This document shows, one piece after another, positions 8,098 through 17,191 of a DNA stretch of 64,000 nucleotides (positions within the stretch are counted from its first letter, which is position 1; each line of letters opens with the position of its first letter). A program made the position numbers and the translations under genes. The DNA is from an uncultured Jannaschia sp. (lineage in GTDB: Bacteria; Pseudomonadota; Alphaproteobacteria; Rhodobacterales; Rhodobacteraceae). The stretch spans positions 1-64,000 of the forward strand of contig CANLTZ010000002.1 in NCBI GenBank assembly GCA_947494145.1. Direction: 5' to 3'. A model generated the notes under the pieces. The model did no database searches and was not told where the DNA came from. It worked only from the letters and a program-made list of their open reading frames with translations.

Positions 8098-10113
8098 ATG
8101 AGTAACAGAATGCTGCGCGCTCTTATCATAATTATGTGCCTTCTGCCGATGCCCCTTTTGGCGGCGGAATCGGCGCCTGTGGAAGGCAACGCCGTCACGG
8201 CGCGCCTTATCACCGCCGAAGACGGTGTCGGTACCGGCGTAGGGCGATTGACGGCCGGTTTGGATCTGGACCTCAAGGACGGCTGGAAGACTTATTGGCG
8301 CTCACCCGGGGAAGTGGGCTTGCCGCCGGATCTGCATTGGGACGGAAGCGAGAACATCGCTGCGGTCGATGTGTCCTTTCCTGCGCCCACGCGCTTCGAA
8401 GCCTTCGATATACAGAATTTCGGCTATGGCGAAGAAGTGGTCTACCCGCTTGCCATCACCCTGGTCGAGCCGGGGGCGCCGGCGCGGCTGGACCTGACGG
8501 CAAACCTGTTGGTTTGTGCCGAAGTCTGCATTCCCGAAACGGTGGAATTGTCGCTGGAACTGCCCGCTGGCGGGGGCGTAGATAGTGTCGCAGCCGCGCG
8601 CTTGGCAGAGTGGATCGCACGGGTGCCTGTCGACGGCCCCGAAGCGGGGATTTCGTTAGAAGACGTGCACTTGGACGACCAGGCGTTGACCCTGGTGGCC
8701 CGCTCGTCGGAGCCCTTCAAGGGGCCGGACATCTTCCCGGAACTGGGTGAATTCGCCGCCTTCGGAAAGCCCGAGATCGTGCTGTCGGACGATGGGCGCA
8801 GCTTATGGGCGCGCTTGCCGGTTCTGTCAAAAGATGAGGGCGTCTTGGACCTGACCATCGCCGACGGCGCGCGGGCCGCGACATTGCGCGCAGACCCAGG
8901 CGAGATCGCGCCAGAGCGGCCGACAGGTGGCGCCGGACTTCTGGCGATGGTGCTGGTGGCAATGCTGGGCGGGTTGATCCTGAACGTGATGCCCTGCGTG
9001 TTGCCGGTGCTATCGATCAAGTTGGCCTCGGCCTTGCAAGCTGCGGACAAGTCCGCGGCACGGGTGCGCGCGGGGTTTTTGGCATCAGCGGCGGGGGTGC
9101 TGACCTTCTTTGGCGCGCTGGCTGTTGGAACGATTGCGCTGCAATCTGCGGGTGTGGCCGTGGGCTGGGGCGTGCAGTTCCAAAACCCAGCCTTCCTGGC
9201 GCTGATGATCGGTTTGATGACGCTTTTTGCCGCGAATATGTTCGGCTTCTTCTCCGTCAATTTGGGGCAGGGGGCCATGACGGGCCTCGCGCGAACCGAG
9301 GCTCGGGGCGGCTGGGGCGGGGATTTTGCCACCGGGGCTTTTGCGGCGGTAATGGCGACGCCCTGTTCGGCGCCGTTCATCGGGACGGCAGTAACCTATG
9401 CCTTGACCAGCGGTTCCAAGGAGGTCGTGGCGATTTTCTTGGCCATGGGGTTTGGACTAGCCCTTCCATACATCCTGGTTGCGGCGCGGCCTGGTCTGGT
9501 TCAGCGGCTGCCGCGCCCAGGACGCTGGATGGCCAGCTTGCAGCGGGTGATGGCGGTGCTGTTATTGGCCGCTGTCGTATGGTTACTGACGGTGCTGGCA
9601 GCTTCGGCGGGGTTGCAGATGGCCCTGGTGGTCGGCCTGCTTGCGGTGTCGATGTTGGGCGCCTTCGCGTTGCGCCGGATGCCGAAGCTTGTGGGCGCGG
9701 GCGGGTTGGCCGCGGTTGTGCTGGCGGCTTTCCTGGTGCCCGCGGGGCCCGTTGGACCGGCCAGCGCGGATGCCGGTTGGGAAGTCTTCGTGCGGGAGCG
9801 GATCGCCGACGAAGTGGCCGCGGGCCATGTGGTTTTCGTGGATGTCACGGCGGATTGGTGTTTGACCTGCAAGGCCAACAAACGCTTGGTTCTTGCGCGC
9901 GGAGACGTGGCCATGCGGCTGGCGGAAACGGTCGCCATGCAGGCGGATTGGACCCGTCCCGATCCAGAAATCGCCGCGTATCTGAAGGAAAAGGGTCGCT
10001 TTGGCATCCCGTTCAATGCGGTCTACGGGCCCGGTGCGCCGGACGGCGTGCTGCTGCCGGAGCTTTTGACGGAGAGTATCGTGCTGGACGCGATCCGCGC
10101 CGCGGAGGGGTAA
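8098..10113 (+). CDS. scsB: ScsB/DsbD-like transmembrane thiol-disulfide transporter
   Basis: A 671-residue protein that carries electrons from cytoplasmic thioredoxin across the inner membrane to periplasmic partners. After a signal peptide there is a periplasmic alpha domain with a cysteine pair (VCAEVCIPE), then about eight membrane spans with the two DsbD-type cysteines (MPCVLPVLS and TPCSAPF), then a C-terminal thioredoxin domain with CLTC (C588, C591). It is divergent from scsC, its likely substrate. The first ATG (8098) is used; an ATG at 8110 with GAG upstream is also possible. Confidence 0.9.
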   Translation: MSNRMLRALIIIMCLLPMPLLAAESAPVEGNAVTARLITAEDGVGTGVGRLTAGLDLDLKDGWKTYWRSPGEVGLPPDLHWDGSENIAAVDVSFPAPTRFEAFDIQNFGYGEEVVYPLAITLVEPGAPARLDLTANLLVCAEVCIPETVELSLELPAGGGVDSVAAARLAEWIARVPVDGPEAGISLEDVHLDDQALTLVARSSEPFKGPDIFPELGEFAAFGKPEIVLSDDGRSLWARLPVLSKDEGVLDLTIADGARAATLRADPGEIAPERPTGGAGLLAMVLVAMLGGLILNVMPCVLPVLSIKLASALQAADKSAARVRAGFLASAAGVLTFFGALAVGTIALQSAGVAVGWGVQFQNPAFLALMIGLMTLFAANMFGFFSVNLGQGAMTGLARTEARGGWGGDFATGAFAAVMATPCSAPFIGTAVTYALTSGSKEVVAIFLAMGFGLALPYILVAARPGLVQRLPRPGRWMASLQRVMAVLLLAAVVWLLTVLAASAGLQMALVVGLLAVSMLGAFALRRMPKLVGAGGLAAVVLAAFLVPAGPVGPASADAGWEVFVRERIADEVAAGHVVFVDVTADWCLTCKANKRLVLARGDVAMRLAETVAMQADWTRPDPEIAAYLKEKGRFGIPFNAVYGPGAPDGVLLPELLTESIVLDAIRAAEG

Positions 10114-10181
10114 GGCCTGTGCCGCTTCAGGTGAGCTTTCGGCTTCCTGTGCACGTTGGCGCCAACCTTACCTATGGGAAA

Positions 10182-10234
10182 GCGGGGGTTTCACACCCCC
10201 GCACCCCCGTGGGATATTTTTTGCCAGGAAGAAG
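10182..10234 (+). terminator. Hairpin plus dispersed 3'-end motif (after scsB)
   Basis: A perfect 8-bp stem (GCGGGGGT / ACCCCCGC, 10182-10202, 5-base loop), then GGGATATTTTTTGCCAGGAA at 10211 with a run of six T. It lies 69 bp after the scsB stop in scsB orientation. It is the clearest copy of the element family in this window. Confidence 0.6.
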
Positions 10235-10256
10235 TTGCGATTCTGCGGACGCCAAT

Positions 10257-10784
10257 TCAGCTTTGCTGGGCGCGGGCGGCGGCAAGATGGTGGTCGACGA
10301 GGTCGGTTTCCTCGGCGCTGATGGGTTGAGCGCGGGTATAGATGGGCGCGGCCCGGTCGTCGCGGATGGGGGCCTGCCAGCCCTCGGTCGTGTCGAAGAA
10401 ATGGGCGACGCCGGAGGGGCCGAATTCGCGCAGGTAGCCTTGCACTACCACGTCGAGATAGCTGCGCAGGATGGGGTGGGTGTCGGTGGCGGGGCCGTGA
10501 TGGCCATCGGGGATGTGGTAGATTTGGGCGCCTTCGGGTGTATGGGCGCGCAGATAGGCGGCTTCGCGGGCATCAAGGGCGGACCAGTCGCCATCCGGGA
10601 CATCGGCGGCGAGCCCGTCAATTTCCGCGTCGGGCGCGGGAATAGCCGTCAGAAAAGCCACGGGGCGCAGGGGCGTATGGGCCCAGGCGCGCTTCCAGCC
10701 GCGGATGCGCAGCGGGGCGGCGTTGGGGTAGTCGTGGGTGCGGCGATTCACCAGGCTGCCGTAGCCGAAGAAGCGGTGGGTCAT
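10257..10784 (-). CDS. Gamma-glutamylcyclotransferase-like protein
   Basis: A 175-residue protein with the gamma-glutamylcyclotransferase fold. The N-terminal FFGYGSLVN contains the YGSL substrate loop, and LDAREAAYLR carries the usual catalytic Glu. Such enzymes release 5-oxoproline from gamma-glutamyl compounds. Its start overlaps the arsR stop (ATGA), so it is translationally coupled to an ArsR-type repressor. A link to glutathione or metalloid stress is inferred from that context only. Confidence 0.8.
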   Translation of the reverse strand: MTHRFFGYGSLVNRRTHDYPNAAPLRIRGWKRAWAHTPLRPVAFLTAIPAPDAEIDGLAADVPDGDWSALDAREAAYLRAHTPEGAQIYHIPDGHHGPATDTHPILRSYLDVVVQGYLREFGPSGVAHFFDTTEGWQAPIRDDRAAPIYTRAQPISAEETDLVDHHLAAARAQQS

Positions 10785-11092
10785 GGGCAGCAAGCCTTGA
10801 GGCTGGGGGATCCGGCGCAGCAATCCTCAATCAGCCAGGACACAAGCGCGCCCAAAGTGTCGAAACGGATCGTGTAAATGATGGTGCGGGCATCGCGGTG
10901 GGACGTAACCAGGTCGGCCTCGGCCAGTTTGGCCAGGTGAAAGGACGTGCGCGACGGCGTGGCACCCAAATCGCGGGCGATGCTGCCTGCAGCCAGGCCA
11001 TCGGGGCCCGCACGGACCAGGGCGCGCAGGATGGCCAGGCGCGACGGGTCGGACAGGGCGGCGAAGCGGGGAGCGGCTTGCGCGTCGTTCAT
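10781..11092 (-). CDS. ArsR-family repressor
   Basis: A 103-residue ArsR/SmtB-type winged-helix repressor (ALSDPSRLAILRALV; recognition region ATPSRTSFHLAKLAEADLV). The C-terminus carries Cys pairs (EDCCAG and KACCP) that could sense a thiophilic ligand such as arsenite. A 20-bp palindrome overlaps its start codon, pointing to autorepression together with control of the divergent gene at 11132. It is the first gene of a two-gene operon with the cyclotransferase. The actual inducer is unknown. Confidence 0.85.
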   Translation of the reverse strand: MNDAQAAPRFAALSDPSRLAILRALVRAGPDGLAAGSIARDLGATPSRTSFHLAKLAEADLVTSHRDARTIIYTIRFDTLGALVSWLIEDCCAGSPSLKACCP

Positions 11093-11112
11093 ATTTCAAC
11101 TATCGTTGAAAT
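11093..11112. promoter_or_regulatory. ArsR-type operator palindrome
   Basis: ATTTCAAC-TATC-GTTGAAAT is a perfect 8+8 inverted repeat. It sits at the arsR start codon and 20 bp before the divergent DUF6428-like gene, a good position for repressing both. Confidence 0.75.
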
Positions 11113-11131
11113 GAAGGCAGGAGGTATGGCC

Positions 11132-11536
11132 ATGGCATGGACACTCGATGATATGTTGGATGCGCTCAATGCGCTTCCCCCGGATTTGCCCGCCAGTTTC
11201 GCCGGACCCCATGGGCAGACGCAAGGCCATTGGCATGTGACGCGTCTGACGCTTGCGCGGCGCAGTCATGTGGATTGTGACGGCGGCCAAGGTGCCGACT
11301 TGGAAACGGTGTTGGAAGTTTTGGACGGACCACCCGGCGCCCCCATGGAGGTGGACCGATTGGTCAAAATCCTGTCGCGCTGCCGCAGCTTGCAGCCGGA
11401 GACCGGGGCAGCACCGCTTCAGGTATTTCACCGATCCATGCGCTTCACGGTGACGGGGGTCGAAGACGGATGCGTGCAGTTGCAACCTGCCACTGCGCTC
11501 TGCCGCCCGCTCGCGCGGATGGAGTGCTGTGCGTGA
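11132..11536 (+). CDS. DUF6428-like protein divergent from arsR
   Basis: A 134-residue protein starting MAWTLDDMLDALNALPPDL, with GHWHVTRLTLARRSHVDCDG in the middle and TALCRPLAR near the end. This matches my recollection of DUF6428, a family often found beside ArsR regulators. Start 11132 was chosen because AGGAGG lies 7 bases upstream; the ATG at 11126 is too close to it. Function is unknown. The shared palindromic operator suggests ArsR control. It ends in ECCA, so thiol chemistry is possible. Confidence 0.6.
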   Translation: MAWTLDDMLDALNALPPDLPASFAGPHGQTQGHWHVTRLTLARRSHVDCDGGQGADLETVLEVLDGPPGAPMEVDRLVKILSRCRSLQPETGAAPLQVFHRSMRFTVTGVEDGCVQLQPATALCRPLARMECCA

Positions 11537-11583
11537 AGGTGCTTGCACCCGGGTCGCTGGTTTTGCCATACCGGGGCTGCGTA

Positions 11584-11735
11584 GACGGGAGACTCTGCCC
11601 CATGGCAGGGCCGAAGGAGCAACCGCCCCGGTAAACTCTCAGGCGAACGGACCGCTGCGCGACGACAACTCTGGAGAGACCCTCGACCGAGGGCGCCGAA
11701 GGGATAGCGATCTCAGGCGAAGGGACAGAGGGGGC
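11584..11735 (+). promoter_or_regulatory. Tandem glycine riboswitch
   Basis: Two consecutive glycine aptamers. The first has GACGGGAGACTCTG, GCCGAAGGAGCAA and AAACTCTCAGGCGAACGGAC. The second has CTCTGGAGAGACC, GGCGCCGAAGGGATAGC and ATCTCAGGCGAAGGGACAG. It ends about 30 bases before gcvT, the standard location. Glycine binding to tandem aptamers usually switches on the glycine cleavage operon. Confidence 0.95.
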
Positions 11736-11763
11736 GAGAACACCGCGCGGCGGAGACTTGCCC

Positions 11764-12885
11764 ATGGCCGATGGCCCCGATCAGACAAATCCGCTGCCTT
11801 TGGCGGCATTGCATGAGGAACTGGGCGCCAAGATGGTGCCCTTCGCGGGCTATGCCATGCCGGTGCAATACCCCGCGGGCGTCATGGCCGAACATCTGCA
11901 CACCCGTTCGAATGCAGGGCTGTTCGATGTCAGCCATATGGGCCAGGTCACCGTGCGGGGCCCCGACCCGGCTGCGGCATTGGAGCGGCTGGTGCCGGTC
12001 AATCTGCAGGGTCTGGCCGAGGGGCGGCAGCGCTATGGCTTGCTGATGTTACCCGATGGCGGGGTCGCCGATGACCTGATGGTGGCCAATCGCGGCGACC
12101 ATCTGCTGCTGGTGGTGAACGGCGCCATGAAGCATCTGGACATGGAAATTTTGCGCGCGGGTCTGCCGGACCATGAGGTCACGTTGCTGGAGGATCGCGC
12201 GCTTCTGGCGCTGCAAGGGCCGACGGCACAGCGGGCCTTGGCGGCGCTGATTGGCGGCGTGGCGCAGATGCGGTTCATGGATGTGGGTGTGTTCGACTGG
12301 GGCGGACATTCGCTTTGGGTCAGTCGGTCGGGCTATACCGGCGAAGATGGGTTCGAAATTAGCGTGCCGCTGGCGGGCGCCGAGGCCTTGGCGCGGGCGC
12401 TTTTGGCGCAGGCGGGCGTGATGCCCATCGGCTTGGGCGCGCGGGATTCGCTGCGGCTGGAGGCGGGGATGCCGCTTTACGGCCAGGACCTGACGCCCGA
12501 AATTTCGCCCGTGGAAGCTGGGCTGGGCTGGGCCATCCAGAAGGTGCGCCGCAGGGACGGCGACCGCGAAGGCGGCTTTCCCGGTGCCGCGCGGGTGCTG
12601 GCAGAGTTGGAGGATGGTCCGGCACGTCGCCGCGTGGGCCTGCTGCCCCAGGGGCGGGCGCCCATGCGGGCAGGCGTGGCGCTGTTTGCGTCCGAAGACG
12701 CGACGGAGCCTTTGGGCAACGTGACCTCGGGCGGTTTCGGCCCGTCCATCGGAGCGCCGATTGCCATGGGATATGTTCCCAAATGTTATGTGACCGGCGA
12801 CGTCTTATATGGTGACGTCCGCGGCAGGCGGCTGCCTGTCACGGTGGCCGACCTGCCCTTTCACCAACCGCGCTATGTGCGCTGA
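11764..12885 (+). CDS. gcvT: Glycine cleavage system T protein (aminomethyltransferase)
   Basis: A 373-residue THF-dependent aminomethyltransferase that releases ammonia from the lipoyl-bound aminomethyl group on GcvH and forms methylene-THF. Family signatures are MVPFAGYAMPVQY, GLFDVSHMGQ near residue 55, SRSGYTGEDGFEI and GLGARDSLRLEAGMPLYG. The ATG at 11764 has GGAG 8 bases upstream. It is the first gene of the riboswitch-controlled gcvT-gcvH-gcvP operon. Confidence 0.97.
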   Translation: MADGPDQTNPLPLAALHEELGAKMVPFAGYAMPVQYPAGVMAEHLHTRSNAGLFDVSHMGQVTVRGPDPAAALERLVPVNLQGLAEGRQRYGLLMLPDGGVADDLMVANRGDHLLLVVNGAMKHLDMEILRAGLPDHEVTLLEDRALLALQGPTAQRALAALIGGVAQMRFMDVGVFDWGGHSLWVSRSGYTGEDGFEISVPLAGAEALARALLAQAGVMPIGLGARDSLRLEAGMPLYGQDLTPEISPVEAGLGWAIQKVRRRDGDREGGFPGAARVLAELEDGPARRRVGLLPQGRAPMRAGVALFASEDATEPLGNVTSGGFGPSIGAPIAMGYVPKCYVTGDVLYGDVRGRRLPVTVADLPFHQPRYVR

Positions 12886-12906
12886 CAAGACCCGCGAGGC
12901 CCCGCG

Positions 12907-13266
12907 ATGAAATACACCGAAGAACATGAATGGCTGGACGCCAAGGACGAAGTCGTCACCGTAGGCATTACCGAATATGCCGCGACCCAGTTGGGCGACG
13001 TCGTCTTCGTTGACCTGCCCGAAGTGGGGCGCGAAATCACCAAAGGCGAGGAAATCGTGGTGATCGAGTCGGTCAAGGCGGCCTCCGACATCTTGGCGCC
13101 ACTGGATGGCGAAATCCTTGAGGTGAATGACGCGCTGACGGACAACCCCGGTCTCGTGAACGAGGATGCGGAGGCCGCGTGGTTCTTCCGCATGACGACG
13201 ACCACGCCGGAAGAGATGGACGATATGATGGATGAGGATGCCTATAAGGACCTCATCGGGGATTGA
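12907..13266 (+). CDS. gcvH: Glycine cleavage system H protein
   Basis: A 119-residue lipoyl carrier protein that shuttles the aminomethyl intermediate between GcvP, GcvT and lipoamide dehydrogenase. The lipoylated lysine is K57 in ESVKAASD. Full length, in the usual place 21 bp after gcvT. A broken VOC gene follows after 3 bp. Confidence 0.97.
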   Translation: MKYTEEHEWLDAKDEVVTVGITEYAATQLGDVVFVDLPEVGREITKGEEIVVIESVKAASDILAPLDGEILEVNDALTDNPGLVNEDAEAAWFFRMTTTTPEEMDDMMDEDAYKDLIGD

Positions 13267-13269
13267 TCG

Positions 13270-13611
13270 ATGCGGGTCGTCGCAAGTCTTTCAACGAACG
13301 ATCCGGCGGGGTTGGCCGCGTCTTGCACGCGAGTCTTCGGCTTGGAAGCGGTGACGGATCATGGCTTCATCGCAACAAGCGCCGGGGGGTGGAACCCAGG
13401 CGACCCAGCTCTTCTTCGCGTCCGAAGGCGGGGCGGCGACAGAGGTGCCGCGCCTATCCATCGAAGTGGCGAACCTTCAGGGGACTTTGGCCCACGCCCG
13501 GCATGCGGGGGCCAAAGTCCCCATGGGCCCGTCGACGAACCCTGGGATGTGCGGCGCTTCTATCTGGTCGATCCAGTCGGGCATCTGGGCAACGTTCTTT
13601 GCCATGACTGA
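13270..13611 (+). pseudogene. VOC/glyoxalase-family gene with two frameshifts, between gcvH and gcvP
   Basis: A single-domain VOC protein whose pieces lie in different frames: MRVVASLSTNDPAG...HGFIATS in frame 1, GGGTQATQLFFASEGGAATE...LAHARHAGAKV in frame 2, then VDEPWDVRRFYLVDPVGHLG back in frame 1. The shifts fall at a G6 run (13384-13389) and near GGGCCC (13525-13530). It appears to have been co-transcribed inside the gcv operon. Either a decayed gene or two compensating indel errors. Confidence 0.7.
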
Positions 13612-13707
13612 GATGCGCACCGAGACCTTGGGCACACGACCCCCTTGCAAGATGGGGTTTCAGCCCAGTGCCTGTCCAAAAGGGCCGACCCATTCGAGAA
13701 ACCTGCC

Positions 13708-16566
13708 ATGTCAATCCAACTGAGGACCCACCCTGTGACCCAGCTGACCGACTACGACACCTACGATTTCGCCAATCGCCGCCATATCGGCCCCTCGCCT
13801 CAGGAAATGGCGGAGATGTTGGCGGTTGTGGGCGCGCCAAGCCTCGATGCGTTGATCGACGAGACGGTGCCAAGTTCGATCCGGCAGGCGGAGCCATTGC
13901 CTTGGCCGCAGATGACCGAGCATGCGATTTTGGCGCGGATGCGGGCGTTGGCGGACAAGAACCGTGTCACGACGTCGATGATTGGGCAGGGCTATCACGA
14001 TACGGTCACGCCGCCCGCCATCCAGCGGAATATTCTGGAAAATCCGGCTTGGTATACGGCCTATACGCCCTATCAGCCTGAGATTGCCCAAGGCCGGCTG
14101 GAGGCGCTTTTGAACTTCCAGACCATGGTGAGCGATCTGACGGGATTGCCCATCGCCAATGCGTCGCTGTTGGATGAGGCGACGGCCTGTGCCGAAGCCA
14201 TGGTCATGGCGCAGCGCATGGCCAAGTCGAAGGCGGGGGCCTTCTTCGTGGACGTCAATTGCCACCCCCAGAACATCGCAGTCATGCGCACCCGGGCCGC
14301 GCCCTTGGGGATCGAGCTGATCGTGGCCGAGCCAGAGGCGCTGGATCCCGATGCCGTCTTCGGCGCGATCTTCCAATACCCCGGTACCCATGGCCATGTG
14401 CGCGATCTGTCGGCGCAGATGGCAGCCCTGCATGACGCCAAGGCGCTTGGCATTGTCGCCTGCGACCTGCTGGCTTTGTGCCTGCTCAAAGAACCGGGGG
14501 CCATGGGCGCCGATATCGCCGTGGGCTCGGCCCAAAGATTTGGGGTGCCGCTGGGCTATGGCGGCCCCCATGCGGCGTTCTTTGCCTGTACAGATGCGCT
14601 GAAACGCTCCATGCCGGGGCGGCTGGTGGGCGTGTCGGTCGACAGCCACGGCAACAAGGCCTACCGCCTGTCGCTGCAAACCCGTGAGCAGCATATCCGC
14701 CGCGAAAAGGCGACATCCAACGTTTGCACGGCGCAGGCGCTTCTGGCCGTCATGGCCAGTTTCTACGGCGTGTTTCACGGGCCCAAGGGGCTGCATCACA
14801 TTGCCACCACGGTCCATGCCCATGCCGTGGCATTGCGTGACGCGCTTGTGGCGGCGGGGTTCCGCGTCGCGCCGCAGCACATCTTCGACACGCTAACGGT
14901 GGATGTCGGCGCCATGCAGGGCGTCATCTGGCGATCTGCCCGCGCCGAAGGGATCACGCTGCGCAAGGTTGGTGCGGATCGGATCGGCATCGCCTGCGAT
15001 GAGCTGACCGACACGGATGTGCTGACGCGGCTTCTACGCGCCTTCGGGCTCGATGGCGCGGTTGAGGTTACACGCATCGACATTCCACCCGCCTTGCAAC
15101 GGCGCAGCGCCTACCTGACCCACCCCATTTTCCACATGAACCGGGCCGAGGCCGAGATGATGCGCTACATGCGCCGTCTGGCCGACCGGGACCTGGCGCT
15201 TGACCGCTCCATGATCCCGCTCGGGTCTTGCACCATGAAGCTGAACGCCGCGGTCGAGATGATGCCGGTCACCTTCCCCGAATTCGGCCGGCTGCACCCC
15301 TTCGCCCCCGCCGAGGACGTGGAAGGCTACCGGGAGATGATCGACGAATTGGCAGAACGGCTTTGTGTGATCACAGGCTACGACGCCATGTCCATGCAGC
15401 CCAATTCCGGCGCGCAGGGCGAATATGCGGGGCTTCTGACCATCGCGGCCTATCACCGGGCGAACGGCGAAGACCGGCGCATCTGCCTCATCCCCACCTC
15501 GGCCCACGGGACCAACCCGGCTTCCGCCAATATGGCGGGGATGAAGGTCGTGGTGGTGAAATCGGCTGAGAACGGGGATATCGACCTGGACGATTTCCGG
15601 GCCAAAGCGGCGGCGGCGGGCGATGACCTGGCCGCCTGCATGATTACCTATCCGTCTACCCATGGTGTGTTCGAAGACACCGTGCGCGAGGTCTGCGACA
15701 TCACGCATCACCATGGCGGACAGGTCTATCTGGACGGCGCGAACCTGAATGCCCTGGTCGGTCTGGCCAAACCGGGCGAGATCGGCGCGGATGTGAGCCA
15801 TCTGAACCTGCACAAGACGTTCTGCATCCCCCATGGCGGGGGCGGCCCTGGCATGGGGCCCATCGGGGTGAAAGCCCACCTGGCGCCCCACCTGCCCGGC
15901 CACCCGGAGCTTGGGACGGACGCGCCGGTCTCGGCGGCGCCCTATGGCAGCGCGTCGATCCTGCCGATTTCCTATGCCTATGTGCTGATGATGGGCGGCG
16001 CGGGGCTGACCCAGGCCACGAAGGTGGCGATCTTGTCGGCGAACTACATCGCGCGGCGGCTGGATGGGGCTTACGGCGTGCTCTTCACGGGGCAAAACGG
16101 GCGGATCGCCCATGAATGCATTCTGGACACGCGGCCCTTCGCCGATAGCGCCCATGTCACCGTGGATGATATCGCTAAGCGTCTGATGGATAATGGCTTC
16201 CACGCGCCGACCATGTCCTGGCCTGTGGCCGGGACACTCATGATCGAACCCACGGAGTCGGAGCCGAAGCCCGAACTGGACCGCTTTATCACAGCGATGC
16301 TGGCCATCCGCGACGAAATCCGCGCCATCGAAGAGGGTCGGATGGACGGCGCGAACAATCCGCTGAAAAACGCGCCCCACACGATGGAGGATTTGGTCCG
16401 CGATTGGGACCGGCCCTATAGCCGCGAAGATGCCTGCTTCCCGCCGGGCGCTTTCAGGGTGGACAAGTACTGGCCCCCGGTGAACCGCGTGGACAACGTG
16501 GCCGGGGACCGGAACTTGGTCTGCACATGTCCGCCGGTCGAGGACTACCTTGAGGCGGCGGAGTAG
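13708..16566 (+). CDS. gcvP: Glycine dehydrogenase (decarboxylating), GcvP
   Basis: A 952-residue PLP enzyme (fused P protein) that decarboxylates glycine and passes the aminomethyl group to GcvH. The N-terminal half begins with [15 protein letters not shown]. The C-terminal half holds the PLP lysine K703 in [16 protein letters not shown] and the STHGVFE segment. The start at MSIQLRTHP gives a normal family length; the frame is open a little further upstream. Last gene of the gcv operon. Confidence 0.97.
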   Translation: MSIQLRTHPVTQLTDYDTYDFANRRHIGPSPQEMAEMLAVVGAPSLDALIDETVPSSIRQAEPLPWPQMTEHAILARMRALADKNRVTTSMIGQGYHDTVTPPAIQRNILENPAWYTAYTPYQPEIAQGRLEALLNFQTMVSDLTGLPIANASLLDEATACAEAMVMAQRMAKSKAGAFFVDVNCHPQNIAVMRTRAAPLGIELIVAEPEALDPDAVFGAIFQYPGTHGHVRDLSAQMAALHDAKALGIVACDLLALCLLKEPGAMGADIAVGSAQRFGVPLGYGGPHAAFFACTDALKRSMPGRLVGVSVDSHGNKAYRLSLQTREQHIRREKATSNVCTAQALLAVMASFYGVFHGPKGLHHIATTVHAHAVALRDALVAAGFRVAPQHIFDTLTVDVGAMQGVIWRSARAEGITLRKVGADRIGIACDELTDTDVLTRLLRAFGLDGAVEVTRIDIPPALQRRSAYLTHPIFHMNRAEAEMMRYMRRLADRDLALDRSMIPLGSCTMKLNAAVEMMPVTFPEFGRLHPFAPAEDVEGYREMIDELAERLCVITGYDAMSMQPNSGAQGEYAGLLTIAAYHRANGEDRRICLIPTSAHGTNPASANMAGMKVVVVKSAENGDIDLDDFRAKAAAAGDDLAACMITYPSTHGVFEDTVREVCDITHHHGGQVYLDGANLNALVGLAKPGEIGADVSHLNLHKTFCIPHGGGGPGMGPIGVKAHLAPHLPGHPELGTDAPVSAAPYGSASILPISYAYVLMMGGAGLTQATKVAILSANYIARRLDGAYGVLFTGQNGRIAHECILDTRPFADSAHVTVDDIAKRLMDNGFHAPTMSWPVAGTLMIEPTESEPKPELDRFITAMLAIRDEIRAIEEGRMDGANNPLKNAPHTMEDLVRDWDRPYSREDACFPPGAFRVDKYWPPVNRVDNVAGDRNLVCTCPPVEDYLEAAE

Positions 16567-16587
16567 GTGGTCTTCGCGTTCGGCGCG

Positions 16588-16815
16588 TTAGCCGTCTGAC
16601 ATCATCGCTTCCCACTGCGCGAGCATTTCGGGCGTGGGATGGGTGTTCTGAGACGCGAAGGGCTGCATCAGCAGGACCGCGATCAGGCCAGCTGTCAGCA
16701 GCGTCAGCGCCGCAAGGCGCAACCAGCCACCGCGGGACATATGGCCAAGGGTGTTACGGCCCAGGTCGGGCATGACAGAGAAGGCTGGTGCGTGGAATGT
16801 GGAGGTCGTCGTCAT
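16588..16815 (-). CDS. Small membrane protein with a PEM-x-A-x-WEAMM C-terminus
   Basis: A 75-residue protein with a cytoplasmic-type N-terminus, one membrane span (about residues 31-50, LRLAALTLLTAGLIAVLLM) and a short tail ending NTHPTPEMLAQWEAMMSDG. The ATG at 16815 has GAGG 8 bases upstream. A second protein with the same architecture and C-terminal signature lies at 52610-52780. I do not recognise the family. Near-palindromic ACTTAAGT-type sites lie in its promoter region. Confidence 0.75.
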   Translation of the reverse strand: MTTTSTFHAPAFSVMPDLGRNTLGHMSRGGWLRLAALTLLTAGLIAVLLMQPFASQNTHPTPEMLAQWEAMMSDG

Positions 16816-16826
16816 GTTGGTTGCCT

Positions 16827-16854
16827 CACTCAAGTGAATAACACTAACTTAAGT
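16827..16854. promoter_or_regulatory. Paired ACTTAAGT-like sites upstream of the small membrane protein
   Basis: CACT-CA-AGTG (16827-16836) and the perfect palindrome ACTTAAGT (16847-16854) are centred 19 bp apart, about two helical turns, just upstream of the gene's start. They could bind a dimeric regulator. No protein is identified. Confidence 0.3.
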
Positions 16855-16999
16855 AAAGGCCCCACATTTTCAATGACGTTAGGTCACCTATTTTGCGAGA
16901 CTGAGATGTGCACAACATCATACCTGTGTCGGGTGGCCTGTGGATACGGTTTCCACGCGCTTGACGCAGCGGACCGCCCCAGCCATATGAGCCCCCGTT

Positions 17000-17075
<76 letters not shown>

Positions 17076-17191
17076 ATCAAGTCTTTGAATTACCGGCATT
17101 GCATGATTGGGATGGCGCATTGCGGTCCGGCTACGTTGACGTTGCTGCGCCTACGCGGCACTGTTGCCGCGCCGCAGCATCGGGGGACCCA

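Noticed and set aside
13711-16380. Long open frames antisense to gcvP
   Set aside because: High-GC codon bias creates long mirror frames. The plus strand encodes an unmistakable full-length GcvP with its PLP lysine, and the antisense products resemble nothing.
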